Below the pieces are notes generated by a model that was given only the letters and a program-made list of their open reading frames with translations, searched no databases and was not told the DNA's origin. 46,499 bases of DNA from Coriobacteriales bacterium (GTDB taxonomy: Bacteria > Actinomycetota > Coriobacteriia > Coriobacteriales > UMGS124), in contig JAFWFL010000070.1 of the NCBI GenBank assembly GCA_017515595.1, forward strand, positions 1-46,499, written 5' to 3'. This document shows positions 26,342 through 34,745 of the stretch, piece by piece. Both the position numbers and the translations under genes were made by a program. The stretch's first letter is position 1. The number at the start of each line of letters is the position of its first letter.

Positions 26342-27454
26342 TTACAGCAAATCTTTTGAGCCCTCGGTGTTTGAAGAACCCGAGGCTTCCTCGGCGGCTT
26401 TGGCCTTAGCCATTTCTTCCCGGGCAGACGCATCTTCTGAGATGTCATTATACAGATGGCAGGCACAGAAGTGCTCAGGTTCAACTTCTTTCCAACGGGG
26501 GGCTACATACTTACAAACTTCCTGGCACTGTGAACAGCGGGTATGGAATTTGCAGCCGGCCGGTGGGTTCGCGGGACTCGGGATTGAGCCTTCGAGAATG
26601 ATACGGTTAATCTTAACATCAGGATCAGGAACAGGTATGGCCGAGAAGAGCGCCTTGGTATAGGGGTTCAACGGATTTGAGAAAATTAGATCAGTAGGAG
26701 CATATTCTACAAGGGTTCCCAAATACATAACACCTACCGTGTCGGAGATATGCTCCACGACGCTCAGGTCATGCGAAATGAAGAGGTAGGTAAGGCCAAA
26801 CTCTTCTTGCAGCTGCTCAAGAAGGTTAATAATCTGCGCTTGGATTGAAACGTCAAGCGCCGAGACGGGCTCGTCGCACACTATGAAGTCAGGCGCCAGG
26901 GCGAGTGAGCGGGCAATACAAATACGCTGACGTTGGCCACCCGAGAACTCGTGCGGGTAACGCTCCTTATAGTATGCAGGCAGGCCGCATACTTCCATAA
27001 CGCGCGAAATATAGTCATTGAGCTCGTTGGCAGGCACAATGTTATGCTCGCGCACAGCCTCGGCAATGATTTCTCCAATGGGAAGACGCGGAGACAGGCT
27101 CGAGTAGGGGTCCTGGAATACAATTTGCATCCTCGGACGCATTCTGCGGAGCTCTTCTTTGGTGAGTGCGTAGACATCCTGCCCGTCAAAGTAAACTTCT
27201 CCGCTTGTTTTCTCGATAAGGCGCAGAATGGTACGGCCACAGGTAGATTTGCCGCAACCGCTTTCGCCTACCAATCCCATGGTATGCTGGCGTTTAATGT
27301 TAAAGCTTACGTGGTCAACCGCTTTAACATTACCGATGGTGCGCTTAAAGAAGCTCGACTTAATGGGGAAGTATTTAACGAGATTATGCACCTCAAGGAG
27401 GTTCTCACTCGAAGCCATTGTTACTGTTTTTTGCAGCGATTCTTTTTTACTCAT
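26342..27454 (-). CDS. oppF: Oligopeptide ABC transporter ATP-binding protein OppF-like
   Basis: This is one of the two ATPases of the peptide importer, 370 residues long. Walker A GESGCGKST, Q-loop FQDPYSSLSP, signature FSGGQRQR, Walker B FIVCDEP and switch His in ISHDLS are all intact. The OppDF C-terminal region has four clustered Cys (CKFHTRCSQCQEVC), the pattern of the iron-sulfur-like OppD/DppD tail. The ATG at 27454 lies just past the oppD stop with a 1-base overlap (TAGTATG region), so translation is coupled. The tail is Ala/Ser/Glu-rich. Confidence 0.93.
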   Translation of the reverse strand: MSKKESLQKTVTMASSENLLEVHNLVKYFPIKSSFFKRTIGNVKAVDHVSFNIKRQHTMGLVGESGCGKSTCGRTILRLIEKTSGEVYFDGQDVYALTKEELRRMRPRMQIVFQDPYSSLSPRLPIGEIIAEAVREHNIVPANELNDYISRVMEVCGLPAYYKERYPHEFSGGQRQRICIARSLALAPDFIVCDEPVSALDVSIQAQIINLLEQLQEEFGLTYLFISHDLSVVEHISDTVGVMYLGTLVEYAPTDLIFSNPLNPYTKALFSAIPVPDPDVKINRIILEGSIPSPANPPAGCKFHTRCSQCQEVCKYVAPRWKEVEPEHFCACHLYNDISEDASAREEMAKAKAAEEASGSSNTEGSKDLL

Positions 27455-27455
27455 A

Positions 27456-28661
27456 CTAATCACCACTCAGGAGCTTCTCAACATCAACTGACTGCGGGTG
27501 TCCAACAATCTCTCCCTCGTCAAGGAACCGGTAGCAGCTCACAATATGAGTTTCTCCAATTTGAATCTCGGGAGGATAATCGCCGCTGCAATGCTCGCAC
27601 TGCATTTCACAACGATCTCTGAAGTAGCAGTAGTTGGGCATATTAACCGGGTTGGGAACGCTGCCGGGAATGTTGTAGAGTTTCTCGACCTTACGTCCAA
27701 TAACCGGTTTTGACTTCATGAGACCAATGGTGTAAGGGTGCGCCGGACGATGAAAAATTTCATCTGCCGTACCGCGCTCAATAATGCGCCCTGCATACAT
27801 AACCACCACGTAGTCTGCCATGCCGGCTACAACGCCCAGGTCATGGGTAATAAGCATAATGGATGAATCCATTTTATCTTTAAGCGACTGCAAAAGGTCA
27901 AGAATCTGGGCCTGGATGGTTACATCGAGCGCCGTGGTGGGCTCGTCGGCAATAATGAGCGTGGGAGAGCACGCAAGCGCAATAGCAATGCACACACGCT
28001 GACGCATACCGCCCGAGAGCTCGTGCGGATACATCTCGTACACGCCTTCTTTGTTTGCAATACCAACCAGATCGAGCATCTCGAGTGTACGCTTTTTAAT
28101 GTCTTCTTTGGACATATCAGGGTTATGCAGCTCGGTTGCCTCGTCTACCTGCTCGCCGATTTTGAATACCGGATTCAGAGCAGTCATGGGTTCCTGGAAA
28201 ATCATAGAAATGCGGTTACCGCGAATGGTCTCCATGATTTTGTTGGGAGCATTCACGATATCAATGGCTTCTCCGTTGCCGGTATTGAACCTGATTTGTC
28301 CGCCCACAACCTGGCCGCTCGGGCGCTGCAAAAGCTGCATAAGTGAGAGGCTTGTTACGCTTTTGCCGCAGCCGCTTTCGCCTACCACACCTACCGTGGA
28401 GTGCTTGGGGATGTTAAAGCTTACGCCGTCAACACTTTTTACCGTTCCTACGTCGGTAAAGAAGTAGGTGCACACATTGTCGAACTCCACAACGTTGTTG
28501 GGGTCTTTCATGTGTGTGGTGTATAGCTTGGGATCCTTGTTTGCATTCGCACGCTCGTTTTCGAGCTTGCGGGTGATTTTACGGTTAAACTTTGTAATTC
28601 GACGCGACTCACGTCCTGAGATATAGGAGGAGTCGCCTTTTGCTTTACTGCTGACAGCCAT
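27456..28661 (-). CDS. oppD: Oligopeptide ABC transporter ATP-binding protein OppD-like
   Basis: This is the partner ATPase, 401 residues. Walker A GESGCGKSV, Q-loop FQEPMTALNP, signature LSGGMRQR, Walker B LIIADEP and ITHDLG are present. A basic N-terminal extension of about 55 residues precedes the domain and is longer than usual. The C-terminal region has four clustered Cys (CYFRDRCEMQCEHC). AGGGGGA precedes ATG. It is followed directly by oppF. Confidence 0.93.
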   Translation of the reverse strand: MAVSSKAKGDSSYISGRESRRITKFNRKITRKLENERANANKDPKLYTTHMKDPNNVVEFDNVCTYFFTDVGTVKSVDGVSFNIPKHSTVGVVGESGCGKSVTSLSLMQLLQRPSGQVVGGQIRFNTGNGEAIDIVNAPNKIMETIRGNRISMIFQEPMTALNPVFKIGEQVDEATELHNPDMSKEDIKKRTLEMLDLVGIANKEGVYEMYPHELSGGMRQRVCIAIALACSPTLIIADEPTTALDVTIQAQILDLLQSLKDKMDSSIMLITHDLGVVAGMADYVVVMYAGRIIERGTADEIFHRPAHPYTIGLMKSKPVIGRKVEKLYNIPGSVPNPVNMPNYCYFRDRCEMQCEHCSGDYPPEIQIGETHIVSCYRFLDEGEIVGHPQSVDVEKLLSGD

Positions 28662-28670
28662 AATGTCCCC

Positions 28671-30716
28671 CTATTTCTTTGACTTGGGATCGTACGCATC
28701 GCGTAAACCGTCGCCTACAAAGTTGAATGCAACAACCGTAAGGCTGATGAGAAGTCCTACGGGGATCCAAATGAACGCATAATGTGCCATGGCGGATGCC
28801 GAGGAAACCGAGTTGATGATGGTTCCCCAGGTAGCAAGCGGGTGCTTGACGCCAAGGCCCAGGAAGGAGAGCGTTGACTCGGTCAGAATAACTCCGCCAA
28901 TACCCATGGTTGCAATAACAATGAGCTGAGGCATAACATTGGGAATCAGGTGGCGGAAGATGCGGTCGCGCACACGAATGCCCGTTGCCTCGGTCGCTAC
29001 CATGAACTCCTGTTCGCGGAGCATGAGGATTTGACCGCGTACAAGCCTTGCTACGCTTGCCCAGCCCATAAGGCCAAGCGCCGCCATCATAACCATAAGG
29101 CGCAGGTAGGTATCCATACGGGCAGCATCCATCATAGCGCCAATGATGATCATGATGGGAAGCATGGGCAGGCAATAAAAGACGTCAACCAGACGCATAA
29201 TGAGGTTGTCGACCCAGCCGCCGTAATAACCGGCAATACCGCCCATAATGATGCCGAGAATGACCTCAATAATGATGACCACAAAACCAACCATGAGCGA
29301 GATGCGGCCGCCATACATAATACGGGCCATAACATCAAAGCCATCGCCATCAGTGCCAAGCGGGTGCGCAAAGGAAGGAGGAGCATAGCGGTCAATAACA
29401 TAGTTCTTCTGATCACAGTTAATGACATACTCGCCGGTATTGCGCTGGGTAATTTGGATCTCTGCATTCGAGTACAGCAGGTTTCCGTTCTCATCATACA
29501 CATATTCGCCGTTTTCGCCCTGGCTTGGGAGTCTGTGCTCAAAGGTAATGGTTTTTGAACCTTCTTCGTTCATTTGCATGATGTTAGCGGCAATTGCCTC
29601 TTTAAGATCAAAATCCATGCTGTCTTCGCCGGTATAACGACGTACGGTAAATGTGTCGAGTTCAGCAAACATATTGCCGTCTGCGTCATATATAACAAAA
29701 GCGCCGTCTTCGTTCCGGACGGTATATGAAACGTCGTCGGCTTCAAATGCACCGTTTGAGGAGTCCTTTAGTGCCATAAGTACAGCTGATTTAAAGGCGT
29801 TCGAAACCTGTTGTCCGGTAACAAGCGTATCGACCGTAAGACAGGTATAAACCTTAGCTGTATTTGGTTCGCCCGCCAGGTAAACATTTGTGTTGTTTCC
29901 CTTTTGCACAAAGGTGTAGGTTTTGCCGTTAAACTCAAAACTCGTGCTGCCGGCCTGAATCGCTTTTTGTACTGCCTCGGTAAATCCTTTACCGGGATCT
30001 TGAGCGGTAAGATTCACACCATCCATGACAGCGGTGAGGACATATGACTTTGCGGCGCCGCGGGTGTATGAATATTCCACACCATTAAAGGTAAATGAAC
30101 CGTCTTTACCTTTGATACTTTTCGCAGCTTCTTCGGCCAAACCCGCAACTTCTGTTGAGGTAAAGCTTATTGTCTTCTTAATAGAGTCATAAGTGCCTAT
30201 TTCGACGCTGGCTTCTCCCACAGTCGCAATACTTTGCAGATCGAGCGCGCTCAAGGTATAAACACCGTCGGCGATTTTATCAATTTGATACCCATAAGGC
30301 TCGCCCGGAATCAACATGCTGTCAAGGTTATTTTCCTGCATTTTCATAATAGAGCTGTTCATGGAGTTTACTACCGTGCGCTCAAGCTCTATAGAGGTAT
30401 CCACATCATAACCGTTATAGGTGGTGTTTTGTTTGGCCAGTGCGTAGTTTACGTTTTGAATTTCAAACGTATAGAAAATCTGCTTCTGGCCATAAGGGTA
30501 TACCAGAGGGCCTAAGAACGAGAAAGCGAACAGGATAATAAGTGTTATCGACCCAAATACCGCAAGGCGGTTACGGATAAAGCGCTTAAATACCTTCCTG
30601 CCCGGTGAGAGCACCTTAACACGGGCAACATCATCAAGCGCCATTTCCGAGGTGGTATTTTTTGTTTGAGTAGTACTGCGTGACTTGAGGCGCGCATTAA
30701 GATCATACGTAGACAT
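28671..30716 (-). CDS. oppC: Peptide ABC permease OppC-like with large extracytoplasmic insertion
   Basis: The protein has 681 residues where OppC/DppC is usually about 300. A cytoplasmic N-terminus and a first helix (about 51-73, FGSITLIILFAFSFLG) are followed by about 375 residues rich in Asn, Thr, Gly and Tyr with no membrane segment. Standard OppC then resumes at HPLGTDGDGFDVMARIMYGG (near 450), with five more helices and the EAA loop for the ATPases (EATGIRVRDRIFRHLIPN). The insertion sits in the loop that faces the binding protein and contains repeated beta-strand blocks, each with a Phe-x-Gly-x-x-Tyr-type turn (FTFNGVEYSY, FEFNGKTYTF, FEADDVSYTV). This suggests a domain made of three or more similar units. 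Confidence 0.9.
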   Translation of the reverse strand: MSTYDLNARLKSRSTTQTKNTTSEMALDDVARVKVLSPGRKVFKRFIRNRLAVFGSITLIILFAFSFLGPLVYPYGQKQIFYTFEIQNVNYALAKQNTTYNGYDVDTSIELERTVVNSMNSSIMKMQENNLDSMLIPGEPYGYQIDKIADGVYTLSALDLQSIATVGEASVEIGTYDSIKKTISFTSTEVAGLAEEAAKSIKGKDGSFTFNGVEYSYTRGAAKSYVLTAVMDGVNLTAQDPGKGFTEAVQKAIQAGSTSFEFNGKTYTFVQKGNNTNVYLAGEPNTAKVYTCLTVDTLVTGQQVSNAFKSAVLMALKDSSNGAFEADDVSYTVRNEDGAFVIYDADGNMFAELDTFTVRRYTGEDSMDFDLKEAIAANIMQMNEEGSKTITFEHRLPSQGENGEYVYDENGNLLYSNAEIQITQRNTGEYVINCDQKNYVIDRYAPPSFAHPLGTDGDGFDVMARIMYGGRISLMVGFVVIIIEVILGIIMGGIAGYYGGWVDNLIMRLVDVFYCLPMLPIMIIIGAMMDAARMDTYLRLMVMMAALGLMGWASVARLVRGQILMLREQEFMVATEATGIRVRDRIFRHLIPNVMPQLIVIATMGIGGVILTESTLSFLGLGVKHPLATWGTIINSVSSASAMAHYAFIWIPVGLLISLTVVAFNFVGDGLRDAYDPKSKK

Positions 30717-30726
30717 GGCGCACCTC

Positions 30727-31716
30727 CTAACTCAAACGTACGCGTGGGTCAACCACCGCATACAAAAGGTCGGTAATAAGGTTACCCAAAAGCGTGAGGA
30801 TCGAAATAAATGCAAGGTAGAACATCGTAAAGGGAATATCAGCCTGCGTCATAGATATATATGATGCGTATCCAATGCCCCTGATTGCAAAGAGCGTCTC
30901 GGTAATAAGAGCTCCGCCAAACAGACCCGGAAGCGAACCTCCGAGTGTGGTCACTAAGGGAATAAGTGTATTTCTGAACGCATGGTAGTTGATAACGCGT
31001 TTCTCGGGCACGCCTTTTGCCCGGGCCGTACGTACATAGTCTGAGTTCAGCACCTCAAGCATGTTGGTACGCGTAAAACGCATCAAACCGCCAATACTCA
31101 CAATTGTCAAAGTTAATGAAGGTAAGACAAAATGTTTTGCAATATCGAGGAATTTCCCAAAATCATCTAAATTGAGATAATCTCTGCCCTGCATTCCCGT
31201 GAGGTCAAACCACCCCAGCTGAACGGAGAATATATACTTTAGTAACGTTGCAACAAAGAATGTGGGCAGCGAAATACAGATCATAGAGATAATCGATGCA
31301 AAGTAATCAGTAAATCCATACTGCTTCTTTGCGGCGACAATTCCCAGAGGAACCGCAATAATAATTTCCAAAACAAAAGAAACCAATCCGAGTGCAAAAC
31401 TGTACCATACGGTGTTATGGAACTCTGTCAGAACGGGGACTGTCCATGCCCAGCTGTCTCCCCAGTTACCAACAACTGCGCTCTTAAGCCAGGTGAGATA
31501 TCCAAGTATCACGCCTTTGTCCATACCGTATTGTGCATTGAGATCAGCAAGCCACTCGGCATAACTCTTCAACGCATTAGGCCGCGATGCGAGCTCGCGT
31601 GCTTTTTGCTCCACAAATCCTGTGGGCATGTTGTACATCAATACATACACGATGAACATCACGAAGAAGAGAATCACGACGCAATAGAGCAGTCGTTTCA
31701 ACGTGTATTTAGCCAT
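30727..31716 (-). CDS. oppB: Peptide ABC permease OppB-like
   Basis: This 329-residue permease has about six membrane helices and the binding-protein-dependent transport signature around RTARAKGVPEKRVINYHAFRN. It begins MAKYTLKRLLYCVVILF, typical of OppB/DppB. It pairs with the OppC-like permease, whose start follows 10 bases downstream. Confidence 0.93.
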   Translation of the reverse strand: MAKYTLKRLLYCVVILFFVMFIVYVLMYNMPTGFVEQKARELASRPNALKSYAEWLADLNAQYGMDKGVILGYLTWLKSAVVGNWGDSWAWTVPVLTEFHNTVWYSFALGLVSFVLEIIIAVPLGIVAAKKQYGFTDYFASIISMICISLPTFFVATLLKYIFSVQLGWFDLTGMQGRDYLNLDDFGKFLDIAKHFVLPSLTLTIVSIGGLMRFTRTNMLEVLNSDYVRTARAKGVPEKRVINYHAFRNTLIPLVTTLGGSLPGLFGGALITETLFAIRGIGYASYISMTQADIPFTMFYLAFISILTLLGNLITDLLYAVVDPRVRLS

Positions 31717-31760
31717 AAACGACTCCCTCGCACATGTGCTAATCTGTGCCCATGCAAGGG

Positions 31761-31800
31761 GCTATGGTGCGCAGGAGCTTGATTTCCTGCGCACCATAGC
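31761..31800 (-). repeat. 16-bp perfect hairpin between oppA and oppB
   Basis: GCTATGGTGCGCAGGA (31761-31776) is fully complementary to 31785-31800, with an eight-base loop. It lies after the oppA stop and before oppB on the minus strand. Such hairpins often stabilise the upstream mRNA or reduce readthrough, giving more binding protein than permease. Confidence 0.8.
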
Positions 31801-31835
31801 TTATGCGGGCATGCCTATAGAATAATCTTTAAGAA

Positions 31836-34103
31836 TTAGCGCATTGCAAGACGTTCAACCTCGGCATACCATACCCAGAACGGAGTCATATCCTGCGGCA
31901 TGGTGTCGATGTCAACACGCTCGGTGGAGACGGTGTAGCAGTTCTTACGCTGATAGGTGGGCAGTTCAACGCCCCAGTCCATAACGATGTCGAAGCACTG
32001 CTTGTACTCGCTCTTACGGTAAGCGGTGTCGGAGCTGCTCCTGGCGTCGGCAATCATCTCGTCAAGAACAGGGTCATCAATTGAATAGTGGTTGGAGTTG
32101 GTGCCGTTACCATGAGCGTTCTGGCCGGTGTATACCTGAGTCATATCAGGGTCAACACTTGCCTGCCATGCGGCTGCCCACATCTGGGCGGTGTTGGACT
32201 CGAGCGAGTTGTTCCAAACAGAGGTGCCCACGTCATTGAGGTGGAGCTTAACGCCAATGGTCTCAAGAGCGTTAACAGCAGCCTCAATAATGCCGTATGC
32301 CGGGTGGTCCTGGGTGCCCTGGCCGGGGATCATAACTTCATACTCAGTGGTGAAGTCAGTGAACTTGCCGGAAGCCTCATCAAAGGTGTAACCGGCGGCC
32401 TTGAAGAAGCCAATGGTTGCCTGAAGCGCTGCGGCATACTTCTCTTCTTCGCTCATGGCGCTGGAGTAGATGTCATTGCCGTCAACATCCTGTGAATAAG
32501 CTACGCGATAGCCCTCGTCTGCAGGCTGAGGCGCTGCCCAGGAGGTGTTGGAAATCGGGTACTGAATAACAGATGCACGGTCACCATAGTAGGAGTTAAT
32601 GACGGTGTCACGATAGACCGAGAAGAGGGTCATGAAGCCCTTGCGAAGAGCCTTGGATGCGTCAGAACCGGGCTCGTTGTTAACATTTACGAGGTCAGCG
32701 TTAATGCCGAGGTAACCATAGCCGCGGTAGTCAACAAGGTAGGTGGTAATAACGTCGCCCACAAGGCCGCCCTTGTTGGCGCTCTCGATGGCCTTGAGCG
32801 TGTCGTCGTTGATGGAAGGCATAGCAAGGTCAAAGGTGCCGGTTACAATGCCGGGTACGTAGTCGGAGTCAACGCTCTCCTGCATAAGCATAACCTCGGT
32901 TGCAGGTGCGCCAAGGAAATAGTTCTTGTTGGCCTTGAGGGTGACAACACCGTTGGAATAGCCTTCATAGGTGAAGGGACCGCTGCCCATGGGCTCGGTA
33001 TTCTTGGCTTTGACAATTGAAAGATCGCTCTTGGGGAAGCCAAACATATTGTTGTCATAGTCATAGAGGGCTTCGTCGCCATAGTAATGCTTAGGAGCAA
33101 CAACAAATGCGCAGCTATAAATGGCCGTTGCGTCATACTTTGTCATATGAACGGTCATTGAGTAATCACCGGTACGCTTAATACCGGAGATGTTTGGAGC
33201 GCTAATGCCGGTGTCGATAACAGCTTGCAGATCGTTAACGAACTTCTCGTCAAGTTCACTAAAAATAAAGTCGGTAATAGAAGTGCCCGCGGTTTCGTTG
33301 TTTATGCCGTTATCAGAAAGATCATAGCCGTATGTATCGACAATGGCAGAGAAGAAGTCATCAATAGTTGCGTCATCTTTGAGACTAAATCCCCAGGTAG
33401 CGGCAGTTTTGGCAATAGAGTCATCAGCTGCGTTGTAACCCTTGGCCTTGCAGTAATCAATGATTTCCTGAGCGAAATTTGCGCCGCCCTTCTTGAAAGC
33501 ATCCCAGAAGTTCTTGAACTGGTCCTCATTGAAGTAATCAGAGGAAGATGCGCCTTCAGGACCGCCAGCAAGCAGGAGGTCAATAAGAGGCTGAATACCG
33601 GCACGGTATTCATTCATGCCTTCAATAGGAAGTGCATAAATGGTGGATGAACCGTCATACATAGGGTCGCAGCAAACATAAATACCAAAGATAACGTCAT
33701 CAATGGTGGCCGGCTTGCCGTCGGAGAATACAACATCCTCGCGCATCTTGAGGTTGTAGTCTACGGTGCCATCATCGTTTTGAACAACATCAACGTCGCC
33801 AAGGCCATAATACGTATAATCAGTGCCGTTGTAGGTGCGAACTTCGCCCTCAATGCCGTGCTCAACAATAGCACCGCCACGGTCAGAAGCGAGCAAAACA
33901 TTAACAACCTGGTCTACAACCTCGCCGTCATAAGCGGTGGTGTAGAAGAACGGTGAGAACTTTTGGCCAAACGTGCTGGTAGCATATACCAAGGTACTGG
34001 GCTTAGCCTCTGCTGCAATTGCTCCTCCAACACCCAAGCTTGCCATAGCGGCGGTAGCGGCAGCACCGGCAATAAAGCTCCTCCTTGTTAAACCTTTCAA
34101 CAT
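31836..34103 (-). CDS. oppA: Peptide-binding protein OppA-like with Tat-type signal
   Basis: This extracytoplasmic solute-binding protein (family 5, 755 residues) is longer than the usual 530-600. The start at 34103 has AAAGGAGGG upstream. The N-terminus has LTRRSFIAG (R7, R8), a twin-arginine motif, then an Ala-rich hydrophobic stretch ending AIAAEA. No lipobox Cys is visible, which is odd for a Gram-positive binding protein. The family core is recognisable at REDVVFSDGKPATIDDV, SGPFTYEGYSNG and the C-terminal YRKSEYKQCFDIVMDW. The extra length lies mostly between about residues 170 and 310. It feeds the OppBCDF complex. Confidence 0.92.
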   Translation of the reverse strand: MLKGLTRRSFIAGAAATAAMASLGVGGAIAAEAKPSTLVYATSTFGQKFSPFFYTTAYDGEVVDQVVNVLLASDRGGAIVEHGIEGEVRTYNGTDYTYYGLGDVDVVQNDDGTVDYNLKMREDVVFSDGKPATIDDVIFGIYVCCDPMYDGSSTIYALPIEGMNEYRAGIQPLIDLLLAGGPEGASSSDYFNEDQFKNFWDAFKKGGANFAQEIIDYCKAKGYNAADDSIAKTAATWGFSLKDDATIDDFFSAIVDTYGYDLSDNGINNETAGTSITDFIFSELDEKFVNDLQAVIDTGISAPNISGIKRTGDYSMTVHMTKYDATAIYSCAFVVAPKHYYGDEALYDYDNNMFGFPKSDLSIVKAKNTEPMGSGPFTYEGYSNGVVTLKANKNYFLGAPATEVMLMQESVDSDYVPGIVTGTFDLAMPSINDDTLKAIESANKGGLVGDVITTYLVDYRGYGYLGINADLVNVNNEPGSDASKALRKGFMTLFSVYRDTVINSYYGDRASVIQYPISNTSWAAPQPADEGYRVAYSQDVDGNDIYSSAMSEEEKYAAALQATIGFFKAAGYTFDEASGKFTDFTTEYEVMIPGQGTQDHPAYGIIEAAVNALETIGVKLHLNDVGTSVWNNSLESNTAQMWAAAWQASVDPDMTQVYTGQNAHGNGTNSNHYSIDDPVLDEMIADARSSSDTAYRKSEYKQCFDIVMDWGVELPTYQRKNCYTVSTERVDIDTMPQDMTPFWVWYAEVERLAMR

Positions 34104-34185
34104 GTTTAACCCTCCTTTTGTAATCGACAACAAAACAAAAAACCTATGCGCGAGCATCATTTAACACTCTTCTGCATACCCACGT

Positions 34186-34212
34186 ATTATAGGCATAAAA
34201 ATCAGCGCTCAA
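34186..34212 (-). promoter_or_regulatory. Candidate oppA promoter
   Basis: On the minus strand TTGAGC (34212-34207) and TATAAT (34191-34186) are separated by 15 bases. The -10 is perfect, the -35 partial, and the spacing is short. It is followed by about 80 bases of leader before ATG 34103. Confidence 0.45.
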
Positions 34213-34313
34213 GGCCCAAAAATTAAGATTAGTTTGAAAAGTTTTAGGGGATGACCGGCAAAAGTGAGAAAACGGTTTAGGGCGAGTTCATTTGTGGTTT
34301 AGGAACCAGACCA

Positions 34314-34353
34314 AAGCTGCCGAGAAACCAACAAGGTCTTCTCGGCAGCTTTA
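34314..34353. repeat. 14-bp hairpin in the oppA upstream region
   Basis: AAAGCTGCCGAGAA (34314-34327) is fully complementary to TTCTCGGCAGCTTT (34340-34353). No T run follows on either strand. The shorter core CCGAGAA/TTCTCGG also occurs at 39769-39821. The surrounding 34213-34620 shows no gene on either strand. Confidence 0.6.
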
Positions 34354-34628
34354 CGATAACCCATAGTAAGTCGCTACCAATCATCCGAGCTGGGGTTTGT
34401 AAGATTGCTTGTGCATGGGGACGGAGGCGATGCACCTAACCGGTATCGGAGAATGAAAAAGTGTGAATATTGTCAGAGTTCAAACTACACATACCATATT
34501 GCTTTAGCTTTTGCGGTTTGGTTGTTATAAGCAATAATCAAATATATGATGTTGGAGTCAAAAGCCTACCCGTTGCAAGTTTTGACGGGTACTAGCAGAA
34601 CGGTCTGCGCACAAGGAGGGACCTTTTT

Positions 34629-34697
34629 ATGTCAAATCACACGACCCTTGGCACACTCAAAAAGCCCCCGGTTTGTACCGAGGGCTTTTTGTTATGA
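34629..34697 (+). other. Possible 22-codon leader-type ORF on the plus strand
   Basis: AAGGAGGG stands 10 bases before ATG 34629, which opens a 22-codon frame ending TGA 34695-34697 and running through the terminator at 34659-34690. The upstream sequence at 34572-34596 resembles the stem arm at 42518-42542. No plus-strand gene follows, since ppsA lies on the other strand, so function is doubtful and it may be chance. Confidence 0.25.
34659..34690. terminator. Bidirectional terminator downstream of ppsA
   Basis: AAAAAGCCCCCGG (34659-34671) pairs with CCGAGGGCTTTTT (34678-34690) with one mismatch. Read on the minus strand it follows ppsA and ends in a T run; it works equally on the plus strand. 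Confidence 0.88.
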
Positions 34698-34745
34698 ATG
34701 TTATACTCCCAGAAAGACTCTGGGTTCTTAAACTATAGTGCTACC

